NCBI RefSeq assembly: GCF_022788695.1
Contig: NZ_CP085154.1
Span: 1,364,001-1,428,000 of the forward strand
DNA length: 64,000 bases
Source of the DNA: Pseudosulfitobacter sp. DSM 107133
GTDB taxonomy: Bacteria; Pseudomonadota; Alphaproteobacteria; Rhodobacterales; Rhodobacteraceae
Direction: 5' to 3'
A program made the position numbers and the translations under genes. A model generated the notes under the pieces. The model saw only the letters and a program-made list of their open reading frames with translations, was not told the origin of the DNA and made no database searches. Shown here piece by piece: positions 1 through 9,017 of this stretch. Within the stretch, counting starts at the first letter, position 1. Each line of letters begins with the position of its first letter.

Positions 1-1778
1 CGTGGATCGGTGCCGTCCTCGGTGGGGGGGAACAGGTGCGGTTCCAGCACCTCGTTGATCTTTTCCAGAACCTCGGTGATCCGCAAATCGGATGTTTCAG
101 CCACGGCGGCCGAAAAATCACGCCAGAAGGTCGCCAGAACCGATTTGTAATCGCGATCCCCTGCGCTGACATCATCCAGCTCTTCTTCAAGCGAGGCGGT
201 GAAATCATAGCCCACATATTTGCGGAAATAGTTTTCAAGGAAGGCAATCACCAGCCGCCCCTTGTCCTCGGGGATCAGGCGGTTCTTGTCCTTGCGCACA
301 TATTCGCGGTCTTGAATCGTGGTGACAATGCTCGCGTAGGTCGAAGGGCGGCCGATGCCCAGCTCTTCCATCCGTTTGACCAGCGTCGCCTCGGTGTAGC
401 GGGGCGGGGGCTGGGTGAAATGCTGTTCGGGCGTGACGGCACGCTTGTCCATCTTGTCGCCTTCGCTGATCTGCGGCAGGCGCTTGTCGTCGTCATCGGT
501 GACATCGTCGTCGCGGCCTTCTTCATAGACCTTGAGGAAGCCGTCAAACAACACGACCTGACCCGTGGCGCGCAGGATGACCTGACCGTCCTGGCTGCCC
601 ACGTCGACGGTGGTGCGTTCCAGACGCGCGCTTTCCATCTGGCAGGCCAGCGTGCGTTTCCAGATCAGATCATACAGCTTGCGCTGGTCGCCATCGCTGA
701 TTTTCAGCGCATCCACGTCCTGCGTCATCTCGGTCGGGCGGATACATTCGTGCGCTTCCTGCGCGTTCTTTGCCTTGTTCTTGTAAACGCGCGGGGTGCC
801 GGGGACGTATTCGGCGCCGTAACGGTCCTTGATGGCGTCGCGCGCCATCTGCACCGCTTCGGGGGCCATGTCGATGCCGTCGGTCCGCATATAGGTGATA
901 TAGCCCGCCTCATACAGACGCTGTGCCGCGCTCATGGTCTGGCGCGCGCCCATGCCGAACTTGCGGCTGGCTTCCTGTTGCAGGGTCGATGTCATGAACG
1001 GGGCGGAGGGGTTGCGGTTGGCAGGCTTGGCCTCGACCGACTGGACCTTCAGGTCGCGGCTGCTGATCGCCTGCACGGCCATTTCGGCCTGTGTGCCGTT
1101 TTCAATGTCGTAACGGTCCAGCTTCTTGCCGGCCAAGGTGGTCAGCCGCGCCTCGAATTCCTGTCCGCGCGGGGTCGCCAGCAATGCCTTGACCGACCAG
1201 TATTCGCGGGCACGGAAGGCTTCGATTTCCATCTCGCGTTCGGTGATCAGGCGCAGACAGACCGATTGCACGCGCCCTGCCGATTTCGCGCCGGGCAATT
1301 TGCGCCACAGGACGGGGGACAGGTTGAAGCCCACCAGATAGTCCAGCGCGCGGCGGGCGAGGTAGGCCTCGACCAGTGGCATGTCGACCTGACGGGGATT
1401 CTTCATCGCCTCTGTGACGGCGGTTTTTGTGATCGCGTTGAACACCACCCGCGAAACGGGGGTGCTTTTGGTGATCGACTTGCGCTTGGTCAGCGCCTCT
1501 TGCAGGTGCCAGCTGATCGCCTCGCCCTCGCGGTCGGGGTCGGTTGCGAGGATCAGTTCGTTGTCGTTTTTCAGGGCGTCTGCGATGGCTTTGACATGCT
1601 TTTTGCTGTCGCTGCCAATCTCCCAAAGCATCTCGAAATCATGTTCGGTGTCGACCGAACCGTCTTTCGGGGGCAAGTCCCGCACATGGCCGTAAGAAGC
1701 CAGCACGGTGTAATTGTCACCCAGATATTTGTTGATTGTCTTGGCCTTGGCCGGAGATTCGACGACGACGACTGGCAT
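1..1778 (-). CDS. topA: DNA topoisomerase I (type IA), C-terminus cut by window edge
   Basis: Relaxes negatively supercoiled DNA by transient single-strand cleavage. About 592 residues are present. The protein starts MPVVVVESPAKAKTI, the classic TOPRIM opening, with the acidic DPDREGEA motif near residue 80. The active-site tyrosine lies in GYITYMRTDG near residue 295. An HECIRPT segment follows, also typical of the core. The zinc-finger or basic C-terminal tail lies outside the window. The start at 1778 is chosen because the TOPRIM strand begins at residue 2. It lies upstream of dprA on the same strand, separated by about 110 bp, an order often seen in alphaproteobacteria. Identification is firm. 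Confidence 0.97.
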   Translation of the reverse strand, partial: MPVVVVESPAKAKTINKYLGDNYTVLASYGHVRDLPPKDGSVDTEHDFEMLWEIGSDSKKHVKAIADALKNDNELILATDPDREGEAISWHLQEALTKRKSITKSTPVSRVVFNAITKTAVTEAMKNPRQVDMPLVEAYLARRALDYLVGFNLSPVLWRKLPGAKSAGRVQSVCLRLITEREMEIEAFRAREYWSVKALLATPRGQEFEARLTTLAGKKLDRYDIENGTQAEMAVQAISSRDLKVQSVEAKPANRNPSAPFMTSTLQQEASRKFGMGARQTMSAAQRLYEAGYITYMRTDGIDMAPEAVQMARDAIKDRYGAEYVPGTPRVYKNKAKNAQEAHECIRPTEMTQDVDALKISDGDQRKLYDLIWKRTLACQMESARLERTTVDVGSQDGQVILRATGQVVLFDGFLKVYEEGRDDDVTDDDDKRLPQISEGDKMDKRAVTPEQHFTQPPPRYTEATLVKRMEELGIGRPSTYASIVTTIQDREYVRKDKNRLIPEDKGRLVIAFLENYFRKYVGYDFTASLEEELDDVSAGDRDYKSVLATFWRDFSAAVAETSDLRITEVLEKINEVLEPHLFPPTEDGTDP

Positions 1779-1888
1779 AAATGATGCACCTCGGGGACAG
1801 TAAAACTTGCGCGTCTATGGCGGCGCTAGATGTGGGGTGCAAGCATTGAATGTCAACACGCCATCGTATCAGGCCCCCGTCGAGGTCC

Positions 1889-3049
1889 TTAATTGGGGCG
1901 TGTCAGCAGGCCGCCGGGGCTGCGTTCGATGTGTCCGTCCAGTTCCAGTTCCAGCAAAACCGGGGCTACATCGGAAGGGGCTGCCGCGATGTCGCGTATC
2001 AACTGGTCCTCGGCCAGCGGGGAAGGGCCCAGACGGTTCAGGATCTGGCTGTGCAGGGCGGCGGTTTCGCGCAAAGTGCGCCGGTCGCGGACCGGCTTTG
2101 GCGGTGGTGTGTGCGGCAGGTCCATCGGCAGGGCAGGTGCGCGCGGCGCCAACGGAGCCAGCGCCTCGATCACATCTGCGGCATTGCGGATCAACGTGGC
2201 CCCGTCGCGGATCAGCATGTTGCAGCCAGAGGCGCGGGCGTCCAGCGGGCTTCCGGGCACGGCCAGCACCTCGCGGCCCTGATCCAGCGCGTCGCGGGCG
2301 GTGATCAGGCTGCCGGACTTTGCCGCAGCCTCGACCACAATCGTGGCGCGGCTCAGCCCCGAGACGATGCGGTTGCGCGGCGGAAAGTGGCGCGCCATCG
2401 GTTGCAGGCCCATGGGCTGCTCCGACAACCGCAACCCGTGTTCGGGAATTGCCAGCGCCAATTCGGTGTTTTCCGCCGGATATATCATGTCGACACCGCC
2501 CGCCTGTACGGCCACGGTGCCGGTGTCCAGCGCGGCGGTATGCGCTGCGGCGTCGATGCCGCGCGCAAGGCCCGAGACGATCACATGGCCCGCCGTCGCA
2601 AGTTCGCGCGCCAGCGATTTGGCCATGCGGGAACCAAGGCTGGAGGCATTGCGCGCGCCCACAATCGAAATCATCGGGCGTTCCAGCACGGCAAGGTCGC
2701 CAATGGCCCACAGAAACGGGGGCGCGTCGGCCAGATCGCGCAGCGCAGCGGGATAGTGCGGTGCGGTCTGGGAAATCAGAGTTGCCCCGGCCGTCTGGCC
2801 GGCTTTCAGCTCGGCCTCGATGACGGCAACGGGGCAAGGGGTGTAGTTTTCCACACCAGCAGCGCGCGCCAGTTCCGGCAACGCATCAAGCGCATTTTGC
2901 GCTGTGCCATGTTCGATCAGCAATCTGTTGAACGTCGAGATACCGACCCGGCGAGATCGCAACAGGCGGAGACGAAGAAACCAATCGTCTTCCGGGGTGG
3001 GTGGGAGTGGGGGGTGAATGGAAGAAGGACTTAATCCTCGATCTGTCAT
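1889..3049 (-). CDS. dprA: DNA processing protein DprA (Smf), RecA loader in transformation
   Basis: DprA binds incoming single-stranded DNA and loads RecA during natural transformation. The 386-residue protein has an N-terminal helical region, then the Rossmann-like core with SIVGARNASSLGSRMA, GLARGIDAAAH and GSLITARDALDQGREVLAVPG, all hallmark DprA segments. A C-terminal winged-helix-like region (LNRLGPSPLAEDQLI) closes it. I start at 3049 (MTDRGLSP) because GGAGAG sits just upstream. An in-frame ATG at 3073 has no such site. Whether the organism is competent cannot be judged from this gene alone. Confidence 0.95.
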   Translation of the reverse strand: MTDRGLSPSSIHPPLPPTPEDDWFLRLRLLRSRRVGISTFNRLLIEHGTAQNALDALPELARAAGVENYTPCPVAVIEAELKAGQTAGATLISQTAPHYPAALRDLADAPPFLWAIGDLAVLERPMISIVGARNASSLGSRMAKSLARELATAGHVIVSGLARGIDAAAHTAALDTGTVAVQAGGVDMIYPAENTELALAIPEHGLRLSEQPMGLQPMARHFPPRNRIVSGLSRATIVVEAAAKSGSLITARDALDQGREVLAVPGSPLDARASGCNMLIRDGATLIRNAADVIEALAPLAPRAPALPMDLPHTPPPKPVRDRRTLRETAALHSQILNRLGPSPLAEDQLIRDIAAAPSDVAPVLLELELDGHIERSPGGLLTRPN

Positions 3050-3156
3050 CCGTCTCTCCGCCTGTTGCTGCAAGTGTTATGCAGGGTCGAGGTTAACAAC
3101 CAGTGAAAGAATCAGCCTTCTTTCGACAGAAACTATCAAATGAATTGGCCCTTTCC

Positions 3157-4578
3157 TCAGCCGCCGCTGCCGCCCACCGTCAGACCGCCGATCATCAACG
3201 TCGGCTGGCCCACGCCCACGGGCACCCATTGCCCCGCCTTGCCGCAGTTGCCCATGCCGGGATCAAGCGTCGGATCGTTGCCGATGGCGCGAATCTTTTG
3301 CAGCGCCGTGGCGCCGTCGCCGATCAGGGTTGCGCCTTTGACCGGTGCCCCGACCACACCGTTCTGAACGCGATAGGCCTCGGTGCAGGAAAACACGAAT
3401 TTGCCGTTGGTGATGTCCACCTGACCGCCGCCAAAGCCAACAGCGTAAATGCCGTCTTTCAGGTCGGCCACGATGTCACCCGGCGCGACAGTGCCACCCA
3501 GCATATAGGTGTTGGTCATGCGCGGCATCGGGGTGTGGGCGTAGCTTTCGCGCCGCCCGTTTCCGGTGGGGGCGACGCCCATCAGCCGCGCGTTCTGGCG
3601 GTCTTGCATATAGCCCACCAGCACGCCGTCCTCGATCAGCACATTGCGCGCGCTTGGGGTGCCTTCGTCGTCGACACTGATCGACCCGCGCCGGTCGGGG
3701 ATGGTGCCGTCGTCCAGCACGGTCACGCCCGGGGCAGCAATGCGCTGTCCCATCAATCCGGCAAAGGCAGAGGACCCCTTGCGGTTGAAATCCCCCTCAA
3801 GCCCGTGGCCAATCGCTTCGTGCAGCAGAATGCCCGGCCAGCCGGGGCCAAGCACCACGTCCATCACGCCCGCAGGGGCGGGAATCGCATCCAGATTGAC
3901 CACAGCCACCCGCAAGGCCTCGCGGGCCTTGGCCTGCCAGTCGGCGGGGTCCAGCAGGCCATCAAGGCCCACACGCCCGCCGCCGCCCGCGCTGCCCGAT
4001 TCGCGCCGGCCGGCCTGTTCGACAATCACCGACACATTCACACGGGTCATCGGGCGCACGTCGCGCACCGATCCGCCTTCGGGACGCAAGATTTCAACCT
4101 CTTGCAAAGACGCGGCAATGGTTGCCGAAACCTGCACTACGCGGCTGTCCAAAGCGCGGGTGAATGCGTCGATCTCGCGCAGGGTGTCCAGTTTCACCGG
4201 AAAACTTGCACCTGCTATGGGGTCTTCGTCTGTATACAGACGGGTGTTTGTGGCCTGCGGCGCATCGGCCCATGTGCCGCCCCCGTCGCCAACAGCCAGC
4301 CGCGCGGTTTCGCTTGCACGCTTCAGGGCGGCTATGGAAAGCTCGGTAGAATGGGCATATCCGGCCACTTCGCCGCGCACCGCGCGCAGGCCGAACCCTT
4401 CCGAGGCATCATAGCTGGCGGTTTTAAGGCGCCCGTCGTCAAACACCATCGCCTCGGACCGGCGGCGTTCCAGGAAAAGTTCCCCGTCGTCGGCCCCGTC
4501 GGTGGCCGCGCGCAGCACCTGAAGTGCTTCGTCACGGTCCAAAAGGGTGTCGAACGGGGCGAAGGGGGCATCGGTCAT
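3157..4578 (-). CDS. tldD: Metalloprotease TldD
   Basis: TldD forms a heterodimeric zinc protease with TldE/PmbA and acts on unfolded peptides in the cytoplasm. The 473-residue product carries HEAIGHGLEGD (HExxxH zinc-binding motif) near residue 260. A conserved Cys-containing segment FVFSCTEAYRVQNG, which supplies a further zinc ligand in this family, lies near residue 400. The C-terminal glycine-rich GGLTVGGSGG is typical. The partner tldE is not in the window. The gene is divergent from coxB, with 172 bp between them. Confidence 0.95.
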   Translation of the reverse strand: MTDAPFAPFDTLLDRDEALQVLRAATDGADDGELFLERRRSEAMVFDDGRLKTASYDASEGFGLRAVRGEVAGYAHSTELSIAALKRASETARLAVGDGGGTWADAPQATNTRLYTDEDPIAGASFPVKLDTLREIDAFTRALDSRVVQVSATIAASLQEVEILRPEGGSVRDVRPMTRVNVSVIVEQAGRRESGSAGGGGRVGLDGLLDPADWQAKAREALRVAVVNLDAIPAPAGVMDVVLGPGWPGILLHEAIGHGLEGDFNRKGSSAFAGLMGQRIAAPGVTVLDDGTIPDRRGSISVDDEGTPSARNVLIEDGVLVGYMQDRQNARLMGVAPTGNGRRESYAHTPMPRMTNTYMLGGTVAPGDIVADLKDGIYAVGFGGGQVDITNGKFVFSCTEAYRVQNGVVGAPVKGATLIGDGATALQKIRAIGNDPTLDPGMGNCGKAGQWVPVGVGQPTLMIGGLTVGGSGG

Positions 4579-4750
4579 TGGGGGCTGATCCTGAATTTTT
4601 CGAGTGAGGCGTCTCTTTGACGCGGTAAGAATGGCTTTATCTTGAGGGTAGAATATGATTGTAAGCGCGGGTAATACAACGGGAGGCGAAAGCGTAAGCT
4701 GCTTTGTCTATTCCCCGCGCCCAACAGCGATCACAAGATCAGGACGATAC

Positions 4751-5650
4751 ATGACCAAGCATTTCTCGATTAAGGGCCTTGTTTCCGGCCTTTTTGCCGC
4801 CTCAGCCGCACTGCCAGCGATGGCGCAGGACAACCTTGAAATCGTTGGCGCCCCGCGCGACGGCGTTATGGGCTTTCAGCCCGCCGTAACCGAACTGGCA
4901 CGTGATTTGCAGTGGCTGGACCATATGCTGCTGGTCATCATCACGGCGATTTCCCTGTTCGTGATCGGCCTGCTGGTTTGGGTCGGCATCCGCTATAATG
5001 CGCGCCGCAACCCGAAGCCTGCGAGTTTCACACACAACACCCCGATTGAAATCGCATGGACCGTGATTCCGATTGTGATTCTGGTGTTCATCGGGGCGTT
5101 CTCGCTGCCGATCCTGTTCAAACAGCAGGAAATCCCCGACGCCGAAGTGACCATCAAGGTGACCGGTTACCAATGGTACTGGGACTACTCCTATGTGGAC
5201 GAAGGCATTGAATTCTCTAGCTATATGATTGGTGCGCCGGCAACCGGCGGTCAGAACATGATGACCCCAGAGGTCGAGCAGCAGCTGATCGCCGCGGGCT
5301 ATTCCAAGGATGAATTCCTGCTGGCCACCGACAATGCGGTTGTCGTGCCTGTGGGCAAGATCGTGGTGATGCAGGTCACCGGCGCCGACGTGATCCATTC
5401 CTGGGCGATGCCCGCATTCGGTGTCAAACAGGATGGTGTGCCCGGACGTCTGGCCGAACTGTGGTTCAAGGCCGAGCGTGAAGGTATCTATTTTGGCCAG
5501 TGTTCCGAGCTGTGCGGCATCAACCACGCCTACATGCCGATCACCGTCAAGGTTGTGTCCGAAGAAGCCTACGCTGCATGGCTGGAAAAGGCCCGCGAAG
5601 AATTCGCAAGCCTGCCCATGCCGCAAAGCTTCCAGATCGCTTCGAAGTAA
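4751..5650 (+). CDS. coxB: Cytochrome c oxidase subunit II (aa3-type)
   Basis: Accepts electrons from cytochrome c through the binuclear CuA centre and passes them to subunit I. The 299-residue precursor has a signal peptide ending about AMAQ, and two transmembrane helices (about residues 55-80 and 98-120). The periplasmic cupredoxin domain contains the aromatic GYQWYWDYSY strand and the CuA loop CSELCGINHAYM (Cys, Cys, His, Met ligands all present). The ATG at 4751 gives a proper signal peptide, so an in-frame upstream ATG at 4655 is rejected. Subunit I (coxA/ctaD) is absent from the window, as in the split arrangement of Paracoccus and Rhodobacter. A weak TTGACG/TATCTT promoter-like pair lies at 4617-4643. 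Confidence 0.97.
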   Translation: MTKHFSIKGLVSGLFAASAALPAMAQDNLEIVGAPRDGVMGFQPAVTELARDLQWLDHMLLVIITAISLFVIGLLVWVGIRYNARRNPKPASFTHNTPIEIAWTVIPIVILVFIGAFSLPILFKQQEIPDAEVTIKVTGYQWYWDYSYVDEGIEFSSYMIGAPATGGQNMMTPEVEQQLIAAGYSKDEFLLATDNAVVVPVGKIVVMQVTGADVIHSWAMPAFGVKQDGVPGRLAELWFKAEREGIYFGQCSELCGINHAYMPITVKVVSEEAYAAWLEKAREEFASLPMPQSFQIASK

Positions 5651-5657
5651 GCCAACA

Positions 5658-5682
5658 GGGCGGGGGCTGTTCCCCCGCCTTT
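5658..5682 (+). terminator. Intercistronic GC-rich hairpin between coxB and ctaB
   Basis: GGCGGGGG (5659-5666) and CCCCCGCC (5672-5679) pair perfectly around a 5-nt loop, followed only by TTTCC. It lies between a structural subunit gene and an assembly gene. It probably acts as an attenuator or 3'-end stabiliser, lowering ctaB relative to coxB, rather than a full terminator. Confidence 0.6.
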
Positions 5683-5711
5683 CCTGATTTCACATGATGC
5701 GTGAGACCCGA

Positions 5712-6650
5712 ATGACCGATATCAGCAGCCAGCCACAGGCCTTCGAGGCCGAAGCGTCCTTTGGCGACTATTTCGCGCTGATGAAGCCGCGGGTCATGCA
5801 GCTTGTGGTGTTCACCGCATTGGTGGGCATGCTGGCGGCCCCCCATGGTGTGCACCCTGTCGTCGGCTTTGCGTCGATTCTGTTCATCGCCATCGGGGCA
5901 GGGGCTTCGGGTGCGCTGAACATGTGGTGGGATGCAGACATCGACCACATCATGAAACGCACCGCCAACCGTCCGATTCCTGCGGGAAAGGTCCAGCCGG
6001 GCGAGGCGCTGAGCATTGGCGTCGCGCTGTCGGGCCTGTCGGTGATGATGCTGGCGCTGTCGGCCAACTTTCTGGCGGCGGGGCTGCTGGCCTTTACCAT
6101 CTTCTTTTACGCTGTCGTCTATTCGATGTGGCTGAAACGCTCGACGCCGCAGAACATCGTGATCGGCGGCGCGGCCGGGGCCTTTCCGCCGGTGATCGGC
6201 TGGGTTGTGGCCACCGGGTCCATGTCGGTCGAGGCGTGGTTGATGTTCGCGCTGATCTTCATCTGGACGCCGCCGCATTTCTGGGCGCTGGCCTTGTTCA
6301 TGAAGTCGGACTATGACGACGCGGGCGTGCCGATGCTGACGGTGACACACGGGCGCAAGACCACGCGCAAACATATTCTGGCCTATACTGTCGTTCTGGC
6401 GGTTCTGGCTGTGGGCACCGCGTTCACATCCATCGGCGGTTTGATCTATCTGACCGTTGCGGTGATTCTGAACGCGCTGTTCCTGAAAGGTGCCGTTGCG
6501 ATCTGGCGCCGTGACGAAGCAGATGCAGAAGCCGATGGCTACGCCGTCGAAAAGTCGTTCTTCAAACTGTCTTTGCTGTATCTGTTCCTGCACTTTGGTG
6601 CGATCATGGCCGAGGCGCTGCTGCGCAGCTCGGGATTGGGAGGCTGGTGA
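5712..6650 (+). CDS. ctaB: Protoheme IX farnesyltransferase (heme O synthase)
   Basis: Transfers a farnesyl group to heme B to make heme O, the precursor of heme A for the oxidase. The 312-residue polytopic membrane protein has LMKPRVMQLVVFTALVGM at the first helix. The aspartate-rich prenyl-diphosphate site NMWWDADIDHIMKRTANRP (residues about 72-90) matches the family pattern DxxxDxxMxRTxxRP. A second loop with YTMWLKR-like YSMWLKRSTPQN and WTPPHFWAL is also typical of UbiA/CtaB enzymes. The start at 5712 is preferred because GAGA precedes it. An ATG at 5694 would add six residues. The stop overlaps the start of the next gene (TGATG). Confidence 0.96.
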   Translation: MTDISSQPQAFEAEASFGDYFALMKPRVMQLVVFTALVGMLAAPHGVHPVVGFASILFIAIGAGASGALNMWWDADIDHIMKRTANRPIPAGKVQPGEALSIGVALSGLSVMMLALSANFLAAGLLAFTIFFYAVVYSMWLKRSTPQNIVIGGAAGAFPPVIGWVVATGSMSVEAWLMFALIFIWTPPHFWALALFMKSDYDDAGVPMLTVTHGRKTTRKHILAYTVVLAVLAVGTAFTSIGGLIYLTVAVILNALFLKGAVAIWRRDEADAEADGYAVEKSFFKLSLLYLFLHFGAIMAEALLRSSGLGGW

Positions 6651-6811
6651 TGGCGATCAAAGCTGAACACGAAATTCACGGCCGACGCCGCAGCCGTAAT
6701 CTGGGCGTCGGGCTGTTGCTGGCCGCCTTTGTTGTGCTGGTTCTGGCGCTGACCTTTGCCAAGGTCACCAGCGGCGATTTTGAAGTGCCGCGCGCGGAGG
6801 CGTTGAAATGA
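6650..6811 (+). CDS. 53-residue single-helix membrane protein in the cta operon (CoxF-like position)
   Basis: A small gene wedged between ctaB and ctaG with start-stop overlaps on both sides (TGATG at 6648-6652, ATGA at 6808-6811), so translation is almost certainly coupled. It begins MAIKAEHEIHGRRRSRN, a basic cytoplasmic end. One hydrophobic helix (VGLLLAAFVVLVLALTF) follows, then a short tail [15 protein letters not shown]. Small proteins at this place in alphaproteobacterial cox operons are sometimes called CoxF, and assembly or structural roles have been proposed. I cannot confirm homology by eye, so no symbol is given. Confidence 0.85.
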   Translation: MAIKAEHEIHGRRRSRNLGVGLLLAAFVVLVLALTFAKVTSGDFEVPRAEALK

Positions 6812-7389
6812 AACGGATGCAAGGCCCTCAGCGCACGGTAGTCCAACTGGTTGGCGTCGTGCTGGTCATGGGCGCTCTGTCATGGGCTTCGGTTCCGTTT
6901 TATAACTGGTTCTGCCGGGTGACGGGCTTTGGCGGTACGCCTGGTGTTGCCGCCGAGGGGGTCGATCACATTCTGGACCGCGAGATCACAGTGCGGTTTG
7001 ATGCATCGACGGATCGTGACATGCCGTGGGAATTCAAGCCGGTCGAAACCAAGATGAAGCTGCGCATCGGTGAAACCGCGCTGGCGTTCTTCGAGGCTTA
7101 TAACCCCACCGACCGCACCATCGCCGGAACTGCCAGCTATAACGTCACGCCCTATTCGGCGGGCGGCTTCTTTAACAAGATCCAGTGCTTCTGCTTTAAC
7201 GAGCAAGTTCTGCTGCCCGGAGAGCGCGTGCAAATGCCCGTAACTTTCTTTGTGGACCCCGAAATTGTCGATGACCGCGATGCAAAATATGTGCATACGA
7301 TCACGCTGAGCTATACTTTTTACGAAATCGATCTGCCCGAGGGCTATGCTGCCCTGCAAGCAGAGAGCAACGATACCAACCTGAACTGA
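6808..7389 (+). CDS. ctaG: Cytochrome c oxidase assembly protein CtaG (Cox11)
   Basis: Membrane-anchored periplasmic copper chaperone that delivers copper to the CuB site of subunit I. The 193-residue protein has a single N-terminal helix ([18 protein letters not shown]). The conserved [13 protein letters not shown] follows immediately. The copper-binding CFCF motif lies in [10 protein letters not shown] near residue 130. The C-terminal beta segment [13 protein letters not shown] is also family-typical. It follows the small membrane protein with a 4-bp overlap and precedes coxC by 10 bp. Confidence 0.97.
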   Translation: MKRMQGPQRTVVQLVGVVLVMGALSWASVPFYNWFCRVTGFGGTPGVAAEGVDHILDREITVRFDASTDRDMPWEFKPVETKMKLRIGETALAFFEAYNPTDRTIAGTASYNVTPYSAGGFFNKIQCFCFNEQVLLPGERVQMPVTFFVDPEIVDDRDAKYVHTITLSYTFYEIDLPEGYAALQAESNDTNLN

Positions 7390-7399
7390 GGGACTGAAC

Positions 7400-8206
7400 A
7401 TGGCCCATGCCAAGAACCATGACTATCACATTCTGGCTCCGTCGATCGAGCCGTTTCTGGGCGCTTTAGCGGCCTTCATCATGCTGTTTGGCGGTGTGCT
7501 GTGGATGCACGACGTTACACCGTTTGTGTTTCTCGCAGGCTTTGCCGGCGTTCTCTATGTGATGTTCGCTTGGTGGTCGAAAGTGGTCGAGGAAAGCCAC
7601 GTTGGCGATCACACGCCGGTTGTGCGCATCGGCCTGCGTTATGGCTTTATCCTTTTCATCATGTCCGAAGTCATGTTCTTTTCGGCATGGTTCTGGTCGT
7701 TCTTCAAACATGCCATCTATCCGATGGAAGATTATGTGGGTTCGACCTATACGGCCCCCTACATCCTTCCGGTTGACGCGCTGCATCTGCCGCTGATCAA
7801 CACGTTGGTCCTGCTGTTGTCGGGCTGTGCCGTGACATGGGCGCACCACGCGCTGGTGCATGAAAACAACCGCAAGGATCTGGTGACAGGTCTGGCCATC
7901 TCGATCGTTCTGGGCGTCGCCTTTACCGCGCTGCAAGCCTATGAATACGCGCACCTGCTGCACGAAGGCTGGGAATTCGGCGCTGACGAATTCTATTCCA
8001 ACTTCTTCATGGCCACCGGTTTCCACGGTTTCCACGTTATCATCGGGACCATTTTCCTGACCGTCTGCCTGATCCGCGCGATGAAGGGGCACTTTACCCC
8101 CGAGCGTCACGTCGGTTTCGAAGCGGCCGCATGGTACTGGCACTTTGTTGACGTTGTCTGGCTGTTCCTGTTCTTCGCCGTCTACATGTGGGGCGTGCCC
8201 AGCTAA
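7400..8206 (+). CDS. coxC: Cytochrome c oxidase subunit III
   Basis: Integral membrane subunit III of the aa3-type oxidase, which stabilises the catalytic core and its proton uptake. The 268-residue protein begins [17 protein letters not shown], a standard subunit III opening. It shows about seven hydrophobic segments, [17 protein letters not shown] (helix III), the [14 protein letters not shown] segment, and the C-terminal [18 protein letters not shown]. It is the last structural gene of the cluster. A terminator-like hairpin follows 60 bp downstream. Confidence 0.97.
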   Translation: MAHAKNHDYHILAPSIEPFLGALAAFIMLFGGVLWMHDVTPFVFLAGFAGVLYVMFAWWSKVVEESHVGDHTPVVRIGLRYGFILFIMSEVMFFSAWFWSFFKHAIYPMEDYVGSTYTAPYILPVDALHLPLINTLVLLLSGCAVTWAHHALVHENNRKDLVTGLAISIVLGVAFTALQAYEYAHLLHEGWEFGADEFYSNFFMATGFHGFHVIIGTIFLTVCLIRAMKGHFTPERHVGFEAAAWYWHFVDVVWLFLFFAVYMWGVPS

Positions 8207-8265
8207 TAGAGCCCGGCGAATAGGGCAGGGCTGGTTGCACATCGCCACCAAATCTCTAATACCCG

Positions 8266-8297
8266 AAAGGCGCGTGGTGATCCTCGCGCCTTTTGTT
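8266..8297 (+). terminator. Rho-independent-type terminator after coxC
   Basis: AAAGGCGCG (8266-8274) pairs with CGCGCCTTT (8285-8293), with a 10-nt loop and a TTTTGTT tract. It separates coxC from the SURF1 gene and probably ends most oxidase transcripts. Confidence 0.65.
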
Positions 8298-8324
8298 ATT
8301 CCAACGGGGCAGTGAAACATCGCC

Positions 8325-9017
8325 ATGGGACGTATTCTGTTTCTGATCGGCATCGGGCTGGGCGGCGCGGCTGTCCTGATCGCCTTGGGTGTCTGGCAGG
8401 TTCAGCGGCTCGGCTGGAAACAGGCGGTGCTGGCCGACATCACGGCGCGCATTTCAGCCGAGCCTGTGGCGCTGCCCGACGATCCTGATCCGGTGGCGGA
8501 CAAATACTTGCCGGTCGCCGTGACCGGCACCTATGCGCCCGAAGCTATCTATGTGCTGGTCAGCCAGAAACAGATTGGCGCGGGCTATCGCGTCATCTCG
8601 CCGCTGGTGACAGACGCCGGTCGGCGTGTGCTCGTCGACCGTGGCTTTGTGCGGGTGGATGACCGAGACGCGGTGACAACACCGGCAGAGCCGGTGCGCA
8701 TCACTGGCAACCTGCACTGGCCCGACGAAATCGACAGCTACACGCCGGAGCCGGATCTGGGTGCGAACATCTGGTTCGCCCGAGACCTGCCCGCGATGGC
8801 GCAAAGTCTGAACACCGAACCCCTGCTGATCGTGGCGCGTGAAACGTCGCAATCGGGCGGCCCCGTGACGCCCTTGCCTGTGGACACTGCGGGCATTCCC
8901 AACGATCACTTGCAATACGCCATCACATGGTTCTCGCTGGCCCTGATCTGGGTCGCGATGACCGCTGTTTTTGCCCTGCGCGGCAGTCGCCGCCGACCAG
9001 AAAGGCCCAATTCGTGA
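8325..9017 (+). CDS. SURF1 family cytochrome oxidase biogenesis protein
   Basis: SURF1 proteins help insert heme A into subunit I. The 230-residue protein has two terminal transmembrane helices. The first is GLGGAAVLIALGVWQVQRLGWK, including the family WQxxRLxWK motif. The last is QYAITWFSLALIWVAM, matching the YAxxWFxLA motif. The soluble domain between contains GYRVISPL and VDRGFV, also characteristic. The stop overlaps the GTG start of thrC (GTGA at 9014-9017), so the two genes are probably translationally coupled despite their unrelated functions. Confidence 0.93.
   Translation: MGRILFLIGIGLGGAAVLIALGVWQVQRLGWKQAVLADITARISAEPVALPDDPDPVADKYLPVAVTGTYAPEAIYVLVSQKQIGAGYRVISPLVTDAGRRVLVDRGFVRVDDRDAVTTPAEPVRITGNLHWPDEIDSYTPEPDLGANIWFARDLPAMAQSLNTEPLLIVARETSQSGGPVTPLPVDTAGIPNDHLQYAITWFSLALIWVAMTAVFALRGSRRRPERPNS

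Noticed and set aside
36..1784. Long open frame of 582 codons on the plus strand
   Set aside because: It is antisense to topA, whose protein carries all family motifs. The plus-strand translation is Gly/His/Arg-rich and resembles nothing. Long shadow frames are expected in GC-rich DNA.
3103..4620. Open frame of 505 codons on the plus strand
   Set aside because: It is antisense to tldD, which has the HExxxH motif and correct length.
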